Shown: in pieces, positions 27,898 to 36,487 of the stretch
How positions within the stretch are numbered: position 1 is the stretch's first letter
Layout: the number at the start of each line of letters is the position of its first letter
NCBI RefSeq assembly: GCF_017355965.1
Contig: NZ_JAFIQW010000004.1
Span: forward strand, 248,001-312,000
Source: Desertivibrio insolitus
Lineage (GTDB): Bacteria > Actinomycetota > Actinomycetes > Actinomycetales > Microbacteriaceae
Direction: 5' to 3'
DNA length: 64,000 bases
Notes under the pieces: generated by a model
What the model saw: only the letters and a program-made list of their open reading frames with translations
What the model was told of the DNA's origin: nothing
Databases searched by the model: none
Translations under genes and position numbers: made by a program

Positions 27898-29553
27898 TCA
27901 GATCCCGAGGTCGCCCTCGAAGTCGCCGGCCTCGAGGCGGTTCTTGACCGCGACCAGGAAGCGGGCGGCATCCGCGCCGTCGACGATGCGGTGGTCGTAC
28001 GACAGGGCGAGGTACACCGTCGAGCGGATCGCGATCACGTCGCCCTCGGCGCCGCTCAGCACGACCGGACGCTTCGTCACGATGCCGGTGCCGAGGATCG
28101 CGACCTGCGGCAGGAACACGACCGGGGTGTCGAAGAGCGCGCCACGCGACCCGGTGTTGGTCAGCGTGAAGGTGCCGCCCGACAGCTCGTCCGGCTTGAG
28201 CTTGTTCTCGCGGGTGCGCAGGGCGAGGTCGGCGATGTCGCCGGCCAGCTCCGCGATGTTCTTCTCGCCGGCGTTCCGGATGACCGGGGTGAGCAGGCCG
28301 CGCTCGGTGTCGACCGCGATCGAGATGTTCTCGTGGTCGGGGTAGACGATGCTGTCACCGTCGACCGTCGCGTTGATGATCGGGTACGTCTTCAGGGCCT
28401 CGGCCGCGGCGATCGCGAAGAACGGCAGGAACGAGAGCTTGTTGCCCGTCTTCTCCTGGAACTGCTTCTTGACCTTGTCGCGGAAGGCGGCGACCTTCGT
28501 GACGTCGACCTCGACGACGCTCGTGAGCTGCGCGGTCGACTGCATCGACACGACGGCGCGCTCGGCGACGACCTTGCGCAGACGTGACATCTTGACGGTG
28601 GTGCCGCGCAGCGGCGAGACCTCCACCTCGGTGCGCTGGGCCGTGGCCGCGGCGGGCGCCGCACCGGCGCCGGCGGGGGCGCTGGTCGAGGCGTCGAGCA
28701 CGTCCTGCTTGCGGATACGACCGCCGACACCGGTGCCGGTGATCGAGGCCAGGTCGACGCCGCGCTCGCTCGCGAGCTTACGGACGATCGGCGTGACGTA
28801 GCCGGCGTTGGCGCCGCTCGGCGCCTCGTCGGTCTCGGTCGGCTGCGCGGCGGGAGCGGATGACTCGGGCTGCGCGGCCGGAGCGGGCTGCGCGGCCGGG
28901 ACGGCGGCGGGAGCGGGCTGCGCGGCGGGCGCCTGCTGGGCGGCCGGGGCGGGGTCGACCGACTCCGCCGGGGCGGGCGGGGTCACCTGCTGCTGCGCGG
29001 GGTCACCGGGGGCGGGCGCCTCGTCCGAGGGGACCTCGGCCTCGAGGCCCGGCTCGGGCGACGACGGGGCCGCGGTGGCCCCCTGGTCCTGCTGCTGACC
29101 CTGGGCGGGCTGCGCGGGCGTCTCGGTCGCAGGGGCCGGGGCGGCGGGCGGCGGCGGCACCGGCGCGCCGGCGGGCTCCTGCACGGCGGGGGCCGGGGCG
29201 GCCGGGGCGGGCTGCGCGGCGGCGACGGGCGCCTCGGCGGCCGGGGGCTGCTGCTGCTCCGGAGCGGGCGCGACGGCCTCCTGCGGGGCCTCGGGCTCCG
29301 AGGACCCGGCGCCCGAGCCGTCACCGATCGTGACGAGCGGGGTGCCGACCTCGACGGTCTCGTCCTCGGCGACGAGGATCTGCTCGATCACGCCCGCGAC
29401 GGGGGAGGGGATCTCGGTGTCGACCTTGTCGGTCGAGACCTCGAGCAGCGGCTCATCGACCTCGACGCGGTCGCCGACGTTCTTGAGCCACCGGGTCACG
29501 GTTCCCTCGGTGACACTCTCACCGAGTGCCGGGAGGTTGACCGATTCGCTCAT
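27898..29553 (-). CDS. sucB: 2-Oxoacid dehydrogenase E2, dihydrolipoamide acyltransferase
   Basis: The 551-residue protein has one lipoyl domain (residues 1-~78, lipoyl-lysine in LEVSTDKVDTEIPSP), then a ~170-residue Ala/Pro/Gln-rich linker. The E1/E3-binding domain follows (YVTPIVRKLASERGVDL to GGRIRKQDVL), then the catalytic domain ending LALSYDHRIVDGADAARF with the active-site histidine. Whether it serves pyruvate or 2-oxoglutarate cannot be decided. In many actinobacteria one E2 (DlaT) serves pyruvate dehydrogenase. Only one lipoyl domain is seen, where relatives often have two or three. ATG follows aagaaggag; lpdA lies 42 bp upstream on the same strand. Confidence 0.92.
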   Translation of the reverse strand: MSESVNLPALGESVTEGTVTRWLKNVGDRVEVDEPLLEVSTDKVDTEIPSPVAGVIEQILVAEDETVEVGTPLVTIGDGSGAGSSEPEAPQEAVAPAPEQQQPPAAEAPVAAAQPAPAAPAPAVQEPAGAPVPPPPAAPAPATETPAQPAQGQQQDQGATAAPSSPEPGLEAEVPSDEAPAPGDPAQQQVTPPAPAESVDPAPAAQQAPAAQPAPAAVPAAQPAPAAQPESSAPAAQPTETDEAPSGANAGYVTPIVRKLASERGVDLASITGTGVGGRIRKQDVLDASTSAPAGAGAAPAAATAQRTEVEVSPLRGTTVKMSRLRKVVAERAVVSMQSTAQLTSVVEVDVTKVAAFRDKVKKQFQEKTGNKLSFLPFFAIAAAEALKTYPIINATVDGDSIVYPDHENISIAVDTERGLLTPVIRNAGEKNIAELAGDIADLALRTRENKLKPDELSGGTFTLTNTGSRGALFDTPVVFLPQVAILGTGIVTKRPVVLSGAEGDVIAIRSTVYLALSYDHRIVDGADAARFLVAVKNRLEAGDFEGDLGI

Positions 29554-29595
29554 CTGTGGATGCTCCTTCTTAGTGGTGGTCTGCCTGGCGCCGGA

Positions 29596-30969
29596 TCAGA
29601 GGGCGTGCAGCGGCTTGCCGGCGATCGCGAGGAACGCCTCGCCGAGGGCTTCGTTCTGAGTCGGGTGGGCGTGCACGAGGGGCGTGATGTCCTCGGGGTA
29701 GGCCTCCCAGTTGACGGCGAGCTGAGCCTCGCCGATCAGCTCGCCGACGCGGGCGCCGACCATGTGCACGCCGACGACGGGACCGTCGTTGACGCGGACG
29801 ACCTTCACGGAGCCGGTCGTGCCGAGGATGTGGCTGCGCCCGTTGCCCGCGAGGTTGTAGTCGTAGGTCGTGACCTTGTCCTTGCCGTACTTCTCGACGG
29901 CCTTGACCTCGCTGAGACCGATCGAGGCGACCTCGGGGTCGGAGTAGGTGACCTTGGGGATGTTGACGTCCTCGATGATGATCGGGTTCAGGCCCGCGAT
30001 CTCCTCGGCGACGAAGATGCCCTGCTGGAAGCCGCGGTGCGCGAGCTGGAGACCGGGGACGATGTCGCCGACGGCGTAGACGTTCGGGACGCTCGTGGCG
30101 AGGCGCTCGTTGGTGAGCACGTAGCCGCGGTCCATGCGGATGCCGTTCTCCTCGAGCCCGAGGCCGCCGGTGGCGGGCCCGCGGCCAACCGCGACGAGGA
30201 GGAGCTCGGCCTCGACGGTCTCGCCGTTCTCAAGAGTGACGACGACGCCGTTGTCGTGCTGCTGCACGCTCTGGAAACGCACGCCGAGCTTGAACTCGAT
30301 GCCGCGCTTGCGGAAGGCGCGCTCGAGCGCCTTCGACATCGCCTCGTCCTCGTTCGGCACGAGGTGGGGCAGACCCTCGACGATCGTGACCTCGGAGCCG
30401 AAGCTCTTCCAGACGCTCGCGAACTCGACGCCGATCACGCCGCCGCCGAGGATGGCCACCTTGCCGGGGATGAAGTCGAGGCCGAGCGCCTGCTCGGAGG
30501 TGATCACGCGGCCGCCGAGGTCGAGGCCGGGGAGCGAGCGGGAGTACGACCCGGTCGCGAGGATCAGGTTCTTGCCGGTGACGGTGTCGCCGTTGACGGT
30601 GACGGACGTCCCGCCGGCGTAGCGACCCTCGCCCTCGATGACGGTGATGCCGCGAGCCTTGATGAGGCCGGTGAGGCCCTTCCACTTCGACTGCACGACG
30701 CCCTCGCGGTACTGCGTGACCGCGTTGATGTCGACGCCGTGGAGGGTGGCCTGCACGCCGTACTTGGCCGCCTCGCGGGCGCCGTCGGCGATCTCGCCCG
30801 CGTGGAGCAGTGCCTTGGTGGGGATGCAGCCGACGTGGAGGCAGGTGCCACCGAGCTTGTTCTTCTCGATCAGCGCGACGCTCTGGCCGAGCTGGCTCGC
30901 GCGCAGTGCCGCGGCATAACCGCCGCTGCCGCCGCCGAGAACAACAAGGTCAAAATTCTGATCAGCCAC
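29596..30969 (-). CDS. lpdA: Dihydrolipoamide dehydrogenase (E3)
   Basis: The 457-residue flavoprotein has the FAD fold VVLGGGSGGYAAALRA, the redox-active disulfide GGTCLHVGCIPTK, the NAD fold AILGGGVIGVEFASVW, NVYAVGDIVPG and the C-terminal catalytic HAHPTQNEALGE. It reoxidises the lipoyl groups of the E2 encoded next downstream. GTG at 30969 is preceded by aagggag. The first codons are unusually T-rich (AAT TTT, CTT GTT GTT), which probably keeps the start region unstructured. Confidence 0.97.
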   Translation of the reverse strand: MADQNFDLVVLGGGSGGYAAALRASQLGQSVALIEKNKLGGTCLHVGCIPTKALLHAGEIADGAREAAKYGVQATLHGVDINAVTQYREGVVQSKWKGLTGLIKARGITVIEGEGRYAGGTSVTVNGDTVTGKNLILATGSYSRSLPGLDLGGRVITSEQALGLDFIPGKVAILGGGVIGVEFASVWKSFGSEVTIVEGLPHLVPNEDEAMSKALERAFRKRGIEFKLGVRFQSVQQHDNGVVVTLENGETVEAELLLVAVGRGPATGGLGLEENGIRMDRGYVLTNERLATSVPNVYAVGDIVPGLQLAHRGFQQGIFVAEEIAGLNPIIIEDVNIPKVTYSDPEVASIGLSEVKAVEKYGKDKVTTYDYNLAGNGRSHILGTTGSVKVVRVNDGPVVGVHMVGARVGELIGEAQLAVNWEAYPEDITPLVHAHPTQNEALGEAFLAIAGKPLHAL

Positions 30970-31062
30970 CCAGCAACTCCCTTGTGCTCATACGTGCAGC
31001 ACCCGCGTCAGGGGTGCGACGCGGGGCCGATTCGGCGGTGTTCGCCCGCCCCCTCGACCTTA

Positions 31063-32529
31063 CTACGCGCGTCCGAGCTCCCGAGCGACGGCGACGAGCG
31101 CCCGCACGGCGACCCCGGTGGAGCCCTTGCCCGTGAATCCGTAGCCTCCGGCCGCGTTGTTGGCGGGTCCGGCGATGTCGAGGTGCGCCCACGGGATGCG
31201 CGTGTCGGAGCCCTCGCGGGTGCCGATGAACTCGCGCAGGAACACCGCGGCGAGCAGCATCCCGGCCGCCGTGTTGCCCGGCTTCGCGTTGGCGATGTCG
31301 GCGACGTCGGAGGCGAGCAGGGCCCGCAGCTCTCCGGGCAGCGGCATCGGCCACAGGGTCTCGCCGACGCTCTTCGCCGCCTGCACGACCTGGCCGACGA
31401 GCTCGTCGTCGCCCATCGTGCCGACGTAGCGGTTGCCGAGGGCGACGGATGCCGCGCCGGTCAGCGTCGCGACGTCGATGATCGCGTCAGGCTGCTCCTC
31501 GCTCGCCGCGACGAGACCGTCCGCGAGCACGAGGCGGCCCTCGGCGTCGGTGTTGAGCACCTCGACGGTCTTGCCGCCGCGGATGCGGAGCACGTCGTTG
31601 GGTCGGATGGCGCTGCCGGAGGGCATGTTCTCCGCGATGCAGAGCCACGCGGTGACCTTGATCGGGAGGCCGAGCCGGGCGACCGCCCGGGTGACGGCGA
31701 ACACCGTCGCGGCGCCGGTCATGTCGTACTTCATGCCGACCATCGAGGCGGCGGGCTTGAGCGAGAGCCCGCCGGAGTCGAACGTGATGCCCTTGCCGAC
31801 GAGCGCGAGGTGCTTCTGCGCACCCTCGGGGGAGTACACGACCTTGACCAGGCGCGGCCCGCGGGTGGAGCCCTGGCCAACACCGAGGATGCCGCCGTAC
31901 CCGCCGGCCACGAGCTCGTCGTGCGCGAGCACCTCGACCTCGAGTCCGTCGGAGTTCGCCTGCACGAAGTCCGCGAGGCTCTCGGGGTACAGGTCGAGCG
32001 GCGGGGTGTTCACGAGGTCGCGCACGGTGTGCACGGCCTCGGCCACCGCGGCGGCCTGCTCCAGGGCGGCATCCGGAACGCCCTGGGCGGCGAGGACGAT
32101 CCGGGACGCGGGCGACTTCGCGGCCGACGGCGCGGCGGAGCGGTAGGCGGTGAAGGCGTAGGCGCCGATCGCGGCGCCCTCGAGGACGGCGACGGCCTCG
32201 TGCTCGCCCGAGACGGGCAGTTCGAGCACCACGGTGTCGAGGCCGCGCAGCTGACGCGTCGCGCTGCCCGCGGCGTAGCGCAGCGCGTCGGCGTCGACGC
32301 TCTCGCCGACCCCGACGAACGCGACGCTGCGAGCCGCGCCGACGCCCGGCGCGCGGACGACCTCGTCCGCGGCGCCCGTCACGCCGAGAGGCTCGAGCAG
32401 GGCGGCGAGCGCCTCGTCGGGAACCAGCAGTTCGGGGGCGTCCTTCGCCTGGCGCACACCGACGACGAGGACGTCGCCGTCGATCTCGGACGCGGGGGAG
32501 GACGACAGGGAGAGCGCGGGGACGGTCAT
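31063..32529 (-). CDS. pepA: Leucyl aminopeptidase (M17)
   Basis: The 488-residue two-domain aminopeptidase shows the metal-binding segments GKGITFDSGGLSLKP, YDMTGAATV and the signature NTDAEGRLVLADGL in its C-terminal half. It removes N-terminal residues during peptide turnover as a hexamer with two metal ions. ATG at 32529 is 6 nt from a TAGCAT -10 (32536-32541). The pepA-lpdA-E2 order matches other actinobacteria. Confidence 0.95.
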   Translation of the reverse strand: MTVPALSLSSSPASEIDGDVLVVGVRQAKDAPELLVPDEALAALLEPLGVTGAADEVVRAPGVGAARSVAFVGVGESVDADALRYAAGSATRQLRGLDTVVLELPVSGEHEAVAVLEGAAIGAYAFTAYRSAAPSAAKSPASRIVLAAQGVPDAALEQAAAVAEAVHTVRDLVNTPPLDLYPESLADFVQANSDGLEVEVLAHDELVAGGYGGILGVGQGSTRGPRLVKVVYSPEGAQKHLALVGKGITFDSGGLSLKPAASMVGMKYDMTGAATVFAVTRAVARLGLPIKVTAWLCIAENMPSGSAIRPNDVLRIRGGKTVEVLNTDAEGRLVLADGLVAASEEQPDAIIDVATLTGAASVALGNRYVGTMGDDELVGQVVQAAKSVGETLWPMPLPGELRALLASDVADIANAKPGNTAAGMLLAAVFLREFIGTREGSDTRIPWAHLDIAGPANNAAGGYGFTGKGSTGVAVRALVAVARELGRA

Positions 32530-32618
32530 GCCGCCATGCTAGGCGCGTTCGCTCACGGCACCACGGCGCGGCGGCGGCCGCACAGGGGCGGGACAGGGGT
32601 GCGACCTAGACTTCTCGA

Positions 32619-33542
32619 GTGCACGATCCCGCCGGTCTCTACGAGTTCCACGACGACGTCGCCGTGCCCTCCGGGCTGCCCCTCGTCGCCGGCCTGACCG
32701 GCTTCACCGACGCCGGGGGCGCCGTGTCGCAGTTCAACGACTACCTCCGCGAGCGCCTCGACAGCCGCACCGTCGCGACCTTCGACAACGACGTGCTGCT
32801 CGACTACCGCGCCCGCCGCCCGATCATGACGTTCGACCAGGACCACCTGAGCGACTACCGGCCCGCCCGGCTGGCACTCGACCTCGTGACCGACGAGCTC
32901 GGCAAGCAGTTCCTGCTGCTGACGGGCTACGAGCCGGACTTCCAGTGGGAGCGGTTCACCGCGGCGGTGCTGCAGCTGATCGACCGCTTCGCCGTGTCGT
33001 CCACGACCTGGGTGCACGCGATCCCGATGCCCGTTCCGCACACCCGGCCGATCGGCGTGACGGTGAGCGGCAACCGCCGGGAGCTCGTCGACGCGATGTC
33101 GATCTGGAAGCCGCACACGCAGGTGCCGGCGAACGCGCTGCAGCTCATCGAGTACCGCCTGCAGGAGCTCGAGCACCCCGTCACCGGTTTCGCGCTGCTC
33201 GTGCCGCACTACCTCGGCGACACCGAGTACCCGGATGCCGCGGTCGCGGCGCTCGAGTCGGTGACCGCCGCCACCGGGCTCATCTTCCCGAGCGACGAGC
33301 TGCGCGAGCAGGGCCGCGAGTTCGTGGCCCGGATCGACGAGCAGGTGCAGGGCAACGCCGAGCTGCAGCGCCTCGTGGGGACGCTGGAGGAGCGGCACGA
33401 CGCCTACACCGAGGACAACCCGGTGCGGTCGCCGCTCACCGACGAGGCCGGGGAGCTGCCCACCGCCGACGACATCGGCGCCGAGCTCGAGAAGTTCCTC
33501 GCGATCCGCCGCACGGGCGACGAGGGCGGCCAGCAGAAGTAG
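32619..33542 (+). CDS. PAC2-family protein
   Basis: The 307-residue protein contains GLPLVAGLTGFTDAGGAVSQ, LLLTGYEPDFQWERF, the IGVTVSGNRRELVDAM region and LLVPHYLGDTEYPDAAVAAL, as in the bacterial PAC2 (proteasome assembly chaperone-like) family. No proteasome gene is in the window, so its partner is unknown. The GTG is 6 nt after TAGACT (32607-32612), so it is probably leaderless. It is divergent from pepA. Confidence 0.88.
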   Translation: MHDPAGLYEFHDDVAVPSGLPLVAGLTGFTDAGGAVSQFNDYLRERLDSRTVATFDNDVLLDYRARRPIMTFDQDHLSDYRPARLALDLVTDELGKQFLLLTGYEPDFQWERFTAAVLQLIDRFAVSSTTWVHAIPMPVPHTRPIGVTVSGNRRELVDAMSIWKPHTQVPANALQLIEYRLQELEHPVTGFALLVPHYLGDTEYPDAAVAALESVTAATGLIFPSDELREQGREFVARIDEQVQGNAELQRLVGTLEERHDAYTEDNPVRSPLTDEAGELPTADDIGAELEKFLAIRRTGDEGGQQK

Positions 33543-33594
33543 GCCCGCCACGGCGGGTCATCCGGACGGGGCTGCAGAACTTAGACTCGTCTGA

Positions 33595-34941
33595 GTGAAC
33601 TCTGCGCGCTCCTGGATCGTCTGGGGCGCCGCCGTATTCGCGTATCTCATCGCGGTCACCCAGCGCTCCACGATCGGAGTCGCCGGCGTGGAGGCCGCGC
33701 AGCGCTTCCACGTGAGCGCCGCGGAACTGTCCACGCTCACCGTGCTGCAGCTCGCCGTCTACGCGGCTCTGCAGGTGCCGGTCGGAGTGCTCCTCGACCG
33801 GGCGGGCCCGAAGAGGCTGATCATGACGGGCGCCGCCCTCATGGCGGTCGGGCAGCTCGTGGTCGCGTTCGCGCCGAATCTCGGCGTCGCGGTGCTCGGC
33901 CGGATGCTCGTGGGTGCCGGCGACGCGGGCACGTTCATCAGCGTCATGCGCCTGCTGCCGGCGTGGTTCGGCGGGCGGCTGCTGCCCCAGGTCTCTCAGT
34001 GGACCGGCAACGTCGGCGCGCTCGGTCAGCTGTCCTCCGCGATCCCGTTCTCCGCACTCCTGCACGCGGCCGGCTGGACGCCCGCGTTCTCGATCCTCGC
34101 CGCCGTCTCGCTCGCGGGGCTGCTCGCCGTGCTGTTCCTCGTCGCCAACGGCGAGACGGCCTCGGCCCCGCCCGCCGTCCGCGCCGAGCGGGGCGAGACC
34201 GTCGCGAGGCTCAAGAACGCCCTCTCCAGGCCGGGCACGCAGCTCGGTTTCTGGTCTCACTTCGTCACGCAGTCGTCCGGCACCGTGTTCAGCCTGCTGT
34301 GGGGGCTGCCGTTCGTCGTCGCCGGCGCAGGCTATTCGACGACGGTGGGCTCCGGCCTGCTCGCGCTGCTCGTCGTCGCGGGCCTCGTGTCCGGGCCGGT
34401 GCTCGGCATCCTCACCGCTCGCTTCCCGACGCGACGCTCGAACCTCGTGCTCGCGATCGTGACCGCGATGGCGCTGGCTTGGGCCCTCGTGCTCGCGTGG
34501 CCGGGGCAGCCGCCGCTGTGGGCGCTCGCGATCCTCGTCGTGGTGGTCGGCGTCGGCGGACCCGGCTCGATCATCGGGTTCGACTTCGCCCGCACGTTCA
34601 ACCCGCTGCGCAACCTCGGCTCGGCGAACGGCATCGTCAACGTGGGCGGCTTCGTCGCCTCTTTCACGATGATGTTCCTCATCGGCGCGATCCTCGACGT
34701 GCTCGACCGCATCCGCGTCGCGCAGGGTCTGCCGAGCGACGTCTACGCGCTCGACTCGTTCCGCCTCGCGTTCCTCGTGCAGTACCTCGTCGTCGGCATG
34801 GGCGTGCTGTTCCTCATCCGCGCACGCAGGAGGACCCGCATGCGCATGCACGAGGAAGAGGGAATAGAGGTGGCCCCGCTCTGGGTTGCAATAGGCAGGG
34901 CGTGGAGAAGGCGCCGCCGCCGGGGACCGGCAGGCGGCTGA
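33595..34941 (+). CDS. MFS transporter
   Basis: The 448-residue protein has twelve hydrophobic helices, with the MFS loop 2-3 motif as LLDRAGPKRLIMTG and GAGDAGTFISVMRLL in helix 4. The C-terminus is very basic and cytoplasmic. The helix 1 context (WIVWGAAVFAYLIAVTQRST) resembles nitrate/sugar-phosphate-like MFS branches, but the substrate is undetermined. No ribosome site precedes the GTG; TAGACT at 33582-33587 (7 nt) suggests a leaderless message. Confidence 0.85.
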   Translation: MNSARSWIVWGAAVFAYLIAVTQRSTIGVAGVEAAQRFHVSAAELSTLTVLQLAVYAALQVPVGVLLDRAGPKRLIMTGAALMAVGQLVVAFAPNLGVAVLGRMLVGAGDAGTFISVMRLLPAWFGGRLLPQVSQWTGNVGALGQLSSAIPFSALLHAAGWTPAFSILAAVSLAGLLAVLFLVANGETASAPPAVRAERGETVARLKNALSRPGTQLGFWSHFVTQSSGTVFSLLWGLPFVVAGAGYSTTVGSGLLALLVVAGLVSGPVLGILTARFPTRRSNLVLAIVTAMALAWALVLAWPGQPPLWALAILVVVVGVGGPGSIIGFDFARTFNPLRNLGSANGIVNVGGFVASFTMMFLIGAILDVLDRIRVAQGLPSDVYALDSFRLAFLVQYLVVGMGVLFLIRARRRTRMRMHEEEGIEVAPLWVAIGRAWRRRRRRGPAGG

Positions 34942-34987
34942 CCGCGGGCGGCGGCGACCGGGGGACGGGAGCTCGCTGTTCCGCGGG

Positions 34988-34993
34988 TATAAT
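34988..34993 (+). promoter_or_regulatory. sigA promoter -10 element
   Basis: A perfect TATAAT, very rare in this GC-rich window, lies 128 bp before the sigA start. No clear -35 hexamer is seen 16-18 bp upstream. Transcription would start near 35000. Confidence 0.6.
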
Positions 34994-35002
34994 AGAAGGC
35001 AC

Positions 35003-35069
35003 GGACCCGGTCAAGTCCCGAGTTCCGACACCGCGAGGCGGCTGTTCGCAGGGGACTTGACATGGGTCC
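35003..35069 (+). promoter_or_regulatory. Structured 5' leader of sigA
   Basis: GGACCC and TCAAGTCCC (35003-35019) pair with GGGACTTGA and GGGTCC (35052-35069) to give a 9-bp plus 6-bp stem interrupted by a 2/3-nt internal loop. The ~32-nt apical region holds a small inner hairpin (ccgc/gcgg, about 35031-35041). The stem begins within a few nucleotides of the expected transcript 5' end. About 50 nt separate it from the ATG, with ribosome site ggaaagg at 35108-35114. Confidence 0.55.
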
Positions 35070-35120
35070 AAGTACTGCCCGAAAACGCCCGGTACTGAGA
35101 ACGACCAGGAAAGGTACTCA

Positions 35121-36482
35121 ATGGCTACCCGCACCAAGAGCACGGCGGTCGCAGACCGGGTCGACGACGGCGTCGGCACCGACGACGCCGCTGCGACGGC
35201 GACCGCGACCGCGCCGAAGCGCACGCGCGCCAAGTCGGCGGCGACCGAGACCCCCGCGGCCAAGAAGCCGCGCGCGACCACCAAGAAGGCCGCCGGCACC
35301 AAGAAGTCGGCCGCGAAGGCATCCGACGACGACGCCGACGAGGAGGAGCCCGTCGACGAGGTCGACCTCGAGGCCGACGCGGAGGTCGCCGAGACCCCCG
35401 ACGTGGTCGAGGACTCCGACGAGGTCGCCGCGGACTCCGACGAGTCCGAGGACGCCGAGGAGACCGAAGGCGCCAAGCCCGAGGAGCAGGCGCCCGAGGG
35501 CGCCCTCGTGCTCTCGCTCGTCGACGACGAGGACGAGGTCCCGGTCTACTCGACCGCGATCACCGGCGCGACCGCCGACCCCGTCAAGGACTACCTCAAG
35601 CAGATCGGTAAGGTCGCGCTGCTCAACGCGGCCGAAGAGGTCGAGCTCGCCATGCGCATCGAGGCGGGCCTCTTCGCCGAGGAGAAGCTGTCGCACATGA
35701 GCGACACCGAGAAGCGGTCGCAGCTCGGCCGCGAGCTCTCGTGGGTCGCCAAGGACGGGCAGCGGGCGAAGAGCCACCTGCTCGGCGCGAACCTCCGACT
35801 CGTCGTCTCGCTCGCGAAGCGCTACACCGGACGCGGCATGCAGTTCCTCGACCTCATTCAGGAGGGGAACCTAGGCCTCATCCGTGCGGTCGAGAAGTTC
35901 GACTACACCAAGGGCTTCAAGTTCTCGACCTACGCGACGTGGTGGATCCGCCAGGCGATCACCCGCGCCATGGCCGACCAGGCTCGCACCATCCGCATCC
36001 CCGTGCACATGGTCGAGGTCATCAACAAGCTCGCCCGCGTGCAGCGCCAGATGCTCCAGGACCTGGGCCGCGAGCCCACGCCCGAGGAGCTGAGCCGCGA
36101 GCTCGACATGACCCCGGAGAAGGTCATCGAGGTGCAGAAGTACGGCCGCGAGCCGATCTCTCTGCACACCCCGCTCGGCGAGGACGGCGACAGCGAGTTC
36201 GGTGACCTCATCGAGGACACCGAGGCGGTCGTGCCGGCCGACGCCGTGGGCTTCACGATGCTGCAGAAGCAGCTCGAGAGCCTGCTCGACTCCCTGAGCG
36301 AGCGCGAGGCGGGCGTCATCCGCATGCGCTTCGGTCTCGGCGACGGCATGCCCAAGACGCTCGACCAGATCGGTGACACCTTCGGCGTGACGCGCGAGCG
36401 CATCCGCCAGATCGAGTCCAAGACCATGGCGAAGCTGCGCCACCCGTCGCGGTCGCAGTCCCTCCGCGACTACCTGGAGTAA
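35121..36482 (+). CDS. sigA: Primary RNA polymerase sigma factor (SigA/HrdB/RpoD)
   Basis: The 453-residue sigma-70 group 1 factor has a ~125-residue lysine/alanine then acidic N-terminal extension (as in actinobacterial primary sigmas). This is followed by region 1.2 ([20 protein letters not shown]), region 2 ([20 protein letters not shown] and [15 protein letters not shown]), region 3, and region 4.2 ending [20 protein letters not shown]. It directs RNA polymerase to housekeeping -10/-35 promoters. The ATG follows ggaaagg. It is the first gene of a likely sigA-murT-gatD operon (5 bp, then a 4-bp overlap), with a structured leader. Confidence 0.97.
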   Translation: MATRTKSTAVADRVDDGVGTDDAAATATATAPKRTRAKSAATETPAAKKPRATTKKAAGTKKSAAKASDDDADEEEPVDEVDLEADAEVAETPDVVEDSDEVAADSDESEDAEETEGAKPEEQAPEGALVLSLVDDEDEVPVYSTAITGATADPVKDYLKQIGKVALLNAAEEVELAMRIEAGLFAEEKLSHMSDTEKRSQLGRELSWVAKDGQRAKSHLLGANLRLVVSLAKRYTGRGMQFLDLIQEGNLGLIRAVEKFDYTKGFKFSTYATWWIRQAITRAMADQARTIRIPVHMVEVINKLARVQRQMLQDLGREPTPEELSRELDMTPEKVIEVQKYGREPISLHTPLGEDGDSEFGDLIEDTEAVVPADAVGFTMLQKQLESLLDSLSEREAGVIRMRFGLGDGMPKTLDQIGDTFGVTRERIRQIESKTMAKLRHPSRSQSLRDYLE

Positions 36483-36487
36483 GCCGA

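Noticed and set aside
29560-32697. Thousand-codon open frame on the plus strand across lpdA and pepA
   Set aside because: Low-complexity Asp/Val/Gly/Leu composition and complete overlap with two well-supported minus-strand enzymes.
35057-35085. TTGACA at 35057 as a second sigA promoter
   Set aside because: No -10 hexamer occurs at the right distance, and these bases are needed for the right arm of the leader stem.
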